From Ursus arctos (lineage: Eukaryota; Chordata; Mammalia; Carnivora; Ursidae), in the NCBI RefSeq assembly GCF_023065955.2, contig NW_026622874.1, positions 83,660,917 through 83,724,916 on the forward strand: DNA of 64,000 bases, given 5' to 3'. The notes beneath the pieces are model-generated. The model did not search any database and had not been told where the DNA came from. It was given only the letters and a program-made list of their open reading frames with translations. The first letter of the stretch is position 1, and each line of letters begins with the position of its first letter. Below are positions 59,015 through 64,000 of this stretch, piece after piece. The position numbers and the translations under genes are program-made.

Positions 59015-59491
59015 TGTGCCTACGAACCGGGGGTGTACGATCTCCCAGGGCTGTTGTACCGAAATGCCACAAACTGGGCAGCTTGGAATAGCAGGACTTT
59101 ACTCTGTAACACTTCTGGAGGTTAGGAGTCTGAACTGGAAGTGTCAGCAGAGTTGGTTTGCTCTGGAATGCTCTGAGGGAGAGTCTGTTCCATGCCTCGC
59201 TCTTCGTTTCTTGTAGTTTCCATCAATCTTTGGTGTTCTGTGGCTTGGGGTTACATCGTCCCAGGCTCTGCCTTCATCATTGCATGGCATTCTTCCTTGT
59301 GTGTCTCTGTGTCCAAGTTTCGTCTTATAAGGACACCAGTCATTGGATTATAGCGACTGTAATCTAGTATGACCTCATCTTAACTTAACTACATTCACAA
59401 AGCTCTCATTTCCAAATAAGGTCACATTCCTATGTCCTGGGTTTGGGATATGAATATATCTTCTTTGGGGGACACAGTTCAACCCATGACA
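59015..59491 (-). mobile_element. MaLR-type LTR (MLT1/MST-like)
   Basis: Antisense LTR features are 'aacacttctggaggttagga', 'cttataaggacaccagtcat', 'ctcatttccaaataaggtca' and the end 'gttcaacccatgaca'. Confidence 0.75.
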
Positions 59492-59609
59492 AGGGAAAGG
59501 GAGGGAAGTTGGGGCTCCCTTAGAATTAGGGGCAGAATATCTGCATGCTCAGGGTTCTGAGAGCCTTGATGGATTACCTACCAAAGTTTTCATAGTTGTG
59601 GTTTTCCAA

Positions 59610-59730
59610 GCGCTTTGATACCGGGCCATTCAATGGAGAGGCAGTATTGTTGCTGTCCTATGAAAGAGGAGCCCAAGACTCAGCAAGGCTGGATGATTTG
59701 CCTGGTGTCACGTGCAGAGCGGGGGTGAGC
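59610..59730 (+). repeat. MIR fragment
   Basis: 'aagactcagcaaggctggat' and 'gatttgcctggtgtcacgtg' follow MIR core order. Confidence 0.55.
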
Positions 59731-60026
59731 ACTGAGGTCTCCTAACGGCAGGTCACGGTGGCCTGCTGCAGCCCCTTCCCCGTGCCTGGGGCAATCAGTC
59801 CTGGGCGTGGGCTTGTTGCTTGTCTGACAGTAGGAGAACCTGATACTCTGACCACAGTTCTCTAAAAATAGAGCCGAGATGGAGATTTTCGTTCGAGTGA
59901 TTTATTGAGGCTGCTCGTGGGGGAAGGGGAGTGAGGGCCGAGCAAGAAAAGCGAAGCAAGAGAATGGTCTCCCTGGAAGACTAGCTTTGGCCTCCTGCAG
60001 GGAGCTGGCCTCTCAGGGTCGGGAAG

Positions 60027-60394
60027 TGCTATGGACTGCGGTGTGTCTCCCCCGCCACTCCCACCCCAACCATTTGGATGTTGAAGCTCTGGCCCAATGG
60101 GATAGTGTTTGGAGATGGGGCCCTCTGGAGGTAATTAGGAGTTGCTGAAGTCAAACTGGTGAGGTTCTCTGATGAGATGAGTGGCTTTATAAGAAGAGGA
60201 AGAGAAATAGATTTCCCTCTCCGCATCATATGGGGGCACAGCAAGAAGGTGGTTGTCTACAAGCCAGAAAGAGGGCTGTCACTGGGAACCTGATTTGGGA
60301 CTTCCCAGCTTCCAGAACTCTGAGAAATAAATGTTTGTTGTTTAAGTCACCTAGTCTCTGGTGTTTTGTCTTAGTAGCCTGAGCTTACTGGACA
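60027..60394 (+). mobile_element. MaLR-type LTR (MLT1/MST-like), complete
   Basis: It starts tgctatggactg and ends at 'gagcttactggaca' (TG...CA). Inside are 'gtttggagatggggccctct', 'ttccagaactctgagaaata' (poly(A)-signal region, aataaa) and 'gttgtttaagtcacctagtc'. It is a solo LTR. Confidence 0.85.
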
Positions 60395-60540
60395 GTTGGT
60401 CTTTGCTGTAGTCTGCTGGGGTTGGAGGTGGGAGGATGGTGTTACCCGCCCCCCCAGGCTAGGTGGCTTCTGTGTGGCCCAGGGCAACTGTCTGGACACA
60501 GGGCAACTGTGTGAGCCCTTGATAGCCAACACTCACAGCA

Positions 60541-60567
60541 GCTGGGGGGGGGGGTGGGGTTGGAGGG
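60541..60567 (+). repeat. G-rich tract
   Basis: A run of 12 G is followed by further G blocks. Confidence 0.85.
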
Positions 60568-60929
60568 GCCAGTGTGGAGGGTCTTGGACACTGGGATGTC
60601 CCTCTAGTCTCCCAAGCATCCTTCTGGTTTTGTGGTTGGGACTCCAGACCCTTCTGCCTGATCTCAGACTGATAGCGAGGAGAGAGCTCTCCCCAGCAGT
60701 GCTAGGCCGGAGCACCTCACTTTGTCCAGACCGGAAAGGCACGTTCAGTATTAGGACTTTCCAATCACCAGCCCAGGACACTTTTCTGTTTCCTCTGACT
60801 GTCTCCTGCTCTTTGGAGATCCCAACATCTCCAGAAGGCAACAGGTTACAGGTGCTTCTGGAAGATCTGAAGGTTTCCTCGTCTCCCTTGGCTCCTGAAA
60901 TCCATGCTTTCTATCTACTGTCAGGGATC

Positions 60930-61440
60930 TTGCAAGTCAAGATCAGAATGGAAATCCCATCAGTTCCCCTTCTTTTAAAAACCCATCAGTGGCTTCTCAT
61001 TGCCTTTAGGACAGATACATCTAATGTGACCGTCTCATTCTCAATTCTCTGTCTCTCCTGCTTTTCTTTTAACCCTTCATCCTGTCCAGGCTGCCCCTCA
61101 CCTTTGGACCTCTGCACCTTCTGTTCCCTTAGTCTGGAATGCTCATCTTTGCCCTCTTGTCTTCTTCCCACAGGTCATTCTTCCCCTTCTTGCAGGCCTC
61201 AGCTCACCTTCACCATCAGGGAAGCTTCTCATAGCTTCCCGCCTAGATGCTCATGGTACCCTGAACTTGAGCTTGTGTCGGTTGTGGTTTTATGGTGGGT
61301 GGATTATGTCTCTATCTCTCACTGGGCTTGAAGCTCTGTGAGAGCAGGACAGTGTCTGCTTTGATTCACACTCTCCCCAGCACCCTGTCTGATGGACATC
61401 ACTAAATATTTGTGACGTCAGTGGATGTATGTATGAGTGA
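60930..61440 (+). repeat. L2 LINE 3' region
   Basis: Sense L2 is read from 'cccatcagtggcttctcatt' through 'ttagtctggaatgctcatct' and 'tgaagctctgtgagagcagg' to 'tcactaaatatttgtgacg'. Confidence 0.8.
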
Positions 61441-62070
61441 TAGACCACCAGAGGGTCCTGATGGATACCGGGACTTCCCAGATGACCCCCTAATCAGTGC
61501 TTCCTGAAGTGAGGAGCTGAAGTTCAGCAGATAACCCTTTTCACATGCTTATTCTTATAGGAAGGAGACCTTACAAAAACTCTTAAGGACCAGGTCCCAG
61601 GTAAACTGCACGTATTACTGAGACCAGGACTCACTCTTCGGAGCCGTGACCACCACAATTCCCTGGATAATGCAGACAAGACCCAGAGCAGTGGGACTTA
61701 CAGAGTAATAGGAAACCATATGGACCTCATGATGCCGAGTGTTATTGTGGGAGCAGGCCATGTAATGTTGGAAGCCCACAGGCAAGTTGTACAGTGCTCC
61801 TAGAGTTTATAAAGCCCGTGTCCTTACACGTATGAACCCCCTTGCAATTCAGTATCTCTCTATTAACATAACAACTGGTGTCCCATTATTTACATTCCCA
61901 CTTACATTGCAGCCATCTGCAAATCCTTAACCATATCCATATTCATATCCATAGTGGATCTTAAAAAAATTGGGACTGTTTGGAAAGAAAAGCAGAAAGA
62001 GCAGTTTTGTTTTATCCTTGTCTTCGGGACTCCTGTCCAGTGTTCTCACCATTGTATATTGTGCTCTGTA
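61441..62070. other. Unassigned intron sequence
   Basis: I see no gene or named repeat before the SINE pair. Confidence 0.4.
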
Positions 62071-62094
62071 AAACCCTTCTTATTATTTTTTTTT

Positions 62095-62283
62095 AAGATT
62101 TTATTTATTTATTTGACAGAGAGAGATCCAGTGAGAGAGGGAACACAAACAGGGGGAGTGGGAGAGGAAGAAGCAGGCTCCCAGCGGAGCAGAGAGTCCC
62201 ATGTGGGCCTCGACCCCAGAATGCCGGGATCACGCCCTGAGCCGAAGGCAGACGCTTAACGACTGTGCCACCCAGGCGCTCCC
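62095..62283 (-). mobile_element. Young Can-SINE inserted in the tail of another
   Basis: This antisense SINEC1-like copy is flanked by a repeat of the T-rich string ttattttttttt at 62083-62094 and 62284-62295, which is the tail of the next SINE. Confidence 0.92.
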
Positions 62284-62496
62284 TTATTTTTTTTTTTTTA
62301 GGATTTTATGTATTTATTTATTTGACAGAGATAGAGACAGCCAGCAAGAGAAGGAACACAAGCAGGGGGAGTGGGAGAGGAAGAAGCAGGCTTCCAGCGG
62401 AGGAGCCTGATGTGGGGCTCGATCCCAGAATGCCGGGATCACGCCCTGAGCCGAAGGCAGACGCTTAAGGACTGAGCCACCCAGGCGCCCCATGTG
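62284..62496 (-). mobile_element. Young Can-SINE (SINEC1-like)
   Basis: This second antisense copy has the same orientation. The outer TSD aaacccttctta occurs at 62071-62082 and 62497-62508, so it brackets both SINEs. A T tract followed by 'ag' is at 62300-62301. Confidence 0.94.
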
Positions 62497-62508
62497 AAAC
62501 CCTTCTTA

Positions 62509-63039
62509 GATGGAAGTATCTCCCAGAAGACTTAGGTCCTCCCAATATTGCGGTATTTTAATCCTTTCCAAGAGCTGACATTCACCCATGAAAAGAAGAG
62601 CACCAAAGAGACATACATTCTCTACAGGCTGTTGGGGAAGGTTGAGATCACATCTACCTGTATACCAGATTCCAAAAGAGGTTCTGAAAGCACTCTTTGG
62701 AGAAAGGAAATGGATGTTGAAGGCTCACAGAAAACTCTCTTGTCATTTAAAGAACTGTTTCAGGGTAGAGAAGGTTTTGGCATCATGGGGACTCTAACAA
62801 GGGGAAAAGAGTATAAGAAAACCATGGGGGCCCTTCACCTTGATATTCCACTTGGGTATCTTTCTTCTAAAACCAATATGGCAGGACTTGACCAGAAGAG
62901 CAGAGGGCGGACCTGGGTGTGTGCTGTACCCTGAGGGGTGAGGTGGGACATGCTGGGCTGGTTTGGAGGGATTAGGTGTTTACAGTGTGAGAAAGGTAGC
63001 GTGTTATAACACAGAAAGATGAGATGAGCTCAGTAAGCA
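62509..63039. other. Unassigned intron sequence
   Basis: A 128-residue plus-strand frame (62548-62934) lacks any recognised domain. No clear repeat is seen. Confidence 0.4.
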
Positions 63040-63190
63040 TAGATGTTCATTCATTCATTCATTCATTCATTCATTCATTCATTCAGGGAGGGCCTGAGCA
63101 CCAGCTTGGATCCAATGCCCAGTGAGATCTAGTCTCCATCCTCAGGGAGCTCACAGCCTAGTGGGAGAGATAGGCATAGATCATTGCGTT
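63040..63190 (-). repeat. L2 3' end with expanded (ATTC)n
   Basis: About ten attc units at 63047-63086 are followed by antisense L2 text 'cagggagctcacagcctagt'. The L2 3' tail is itself a gaat-type repeat, so the microsatellite probably grew from it. Confidence 0.75.
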
Positions 63191-63400
63191 GCCAGGTGAC
63201 AAGAGGGGGGTGTAGGAGACCGAGCTGTTGAGTGTGGCTTCCTTTCCCTACATTCGGGCTACAGACTCCTCTAGAATCCATTCACTCCGTCTCCCAGTCA
63301 TTCTCTTGTTCATTAACAATATTGAGTCTCCACTTTTCATTGAGCATGTTCTAGACCCTTGAGTTACAGCAGGGGGTGAAACAGGTCTCTTTATTTGGAT

Positions 63401-64000
63401 GAACATCACAACCTTGCCAGTGCCTGGGAACCCCTGGGATCTTTCTGCACCTTTCCTCCTTCTGCTAGCCACAGGGAATCTCATTCTTGTCAAGCTAAAA
63501 TCCACTCCCCGTCAAAACCTTTTTCAAGACACTCTGTGCCCATAAATCCCCTTCGTGAATGTGATCTTCTCTTTAAAACCTCTGAAGTTTGGGAGTTTGG
63601 AACACAGTGCAAAAATGACCTGAAGGCTATTTCTGATTTTTGCACTGCCACCTACTTCCACTGAGATGGCTGTCTGCTTGAAAGGGAAAGAGAAGAGGGG
63701 AGGAAAAGGAAAATGTAGAGAAAAAAAATACAGGTGGAATAATATTGCAAAGTATGACCCAGCCATGCATCAATGGCAAGGATAGAAGAGGATCATAAAT
63801 TAAGCTACTTGGGCCCACTAGGGGGCAGTCTCTGCCTTCAAAGCCTTTCCTCCCCAAAGGCTCTTTGCAAAGATGTCCAAGTTTTGCAGAATGAAATGAA
63901 ACCACAGCATCATCACTGTCCGTAATGGAAGGCATCACAGAGAACAACTCAGCCCCCTCTTCCTTACCCCTGTGAAACAGCCGAGTCACTGAGGCCCAGG
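63401..64000. other. Unassigned intron sequence at window end
   Basis: A weak antisense L2-like patch lies just before it ('tgagcatgttctagaccctt' near 63340). Nothing else was recognised. Confidence 0.4.

Noticed and set aside
60396..61331. Plus-strand open frame of 311 residues, the longest in the window
   Set aside because: Its second half is L2 LINE sequence read in a non-coding frame and its first half is low-complexity G-rich intron. It has no domain and its composition is Ser/Leu/Pro-rich.

Overview
This window is mammalian nuclear DNA from a caniform carnivore, most likely a bear or giant panda. At least 21 tRNA-derived Can-SINE (SINEC) insertions can be read. Six of them carry the 'ggcacagcggttaagcgtctgcc...' head and 'gccagcgagagagggaacacaagcag' body that I associate with the SINEC1 subfamily described from Ailuropoda. 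The ursid assignment rests on remembered subfamily features and is an inference; 'caniform carnivore' is much firmer.

One host gene crosses the whole window on the + strand: PRKCB, protein kinase C beta. Three coding exons are visible: 27368-27450 (83 bp, end of C1A and linker), 56376-56487 (112 bp, first part of C1B) and 56852-56980 (129 bp, end of C1B, hinge and first strand of C2). Phases join in frame, all six splice sites are consensus, and the translation matches PKC-beta rather than PKC-alpha at several isoform-specific positions. The layout is therefore partial intron 2 (1-27367), intron 3 (27451-56375, 28.9 kb), intron 4 (364 bp) and partial intron 5 (56981-64000). I did not find the 32-bp exon 2 or the next C2 exon inside the window.

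Everything else is intronic and mostly repeat-derived, in clear age layers. The oldest layer is MIR and L2 fragments (tens of copies), a CR1/L3-like LINE end, and MER5-like hAT and Tigger1-type DNA transposons. The middle layer is L1M/HAL1-type LINE fragments and MaLR-type LTRs, plus a solo LTR of a later endogenous retrovirus. The youngest layer is Can-SINEs with 9-17 bp target-site duplications (TSDs) and a 1-kb carnivore L1 that keeps an uninterrupted 200-residue ORF2 C terminus.

The most informative structures are nested insertions: Tigger1 hosting SINE hosting SINE at 1-629; an inverted L1 hosting a SINE and a young L1 at 39140-41255; a multi-layer L1 nest at 24117-26560; and SINE pairs with overlapping TSDs at 11848-12307 and 62071-62508. 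I found no evidence for an undescribed biological system. The long open frames other than the PRKCB exons and the L1 are chance or repeat-derived.
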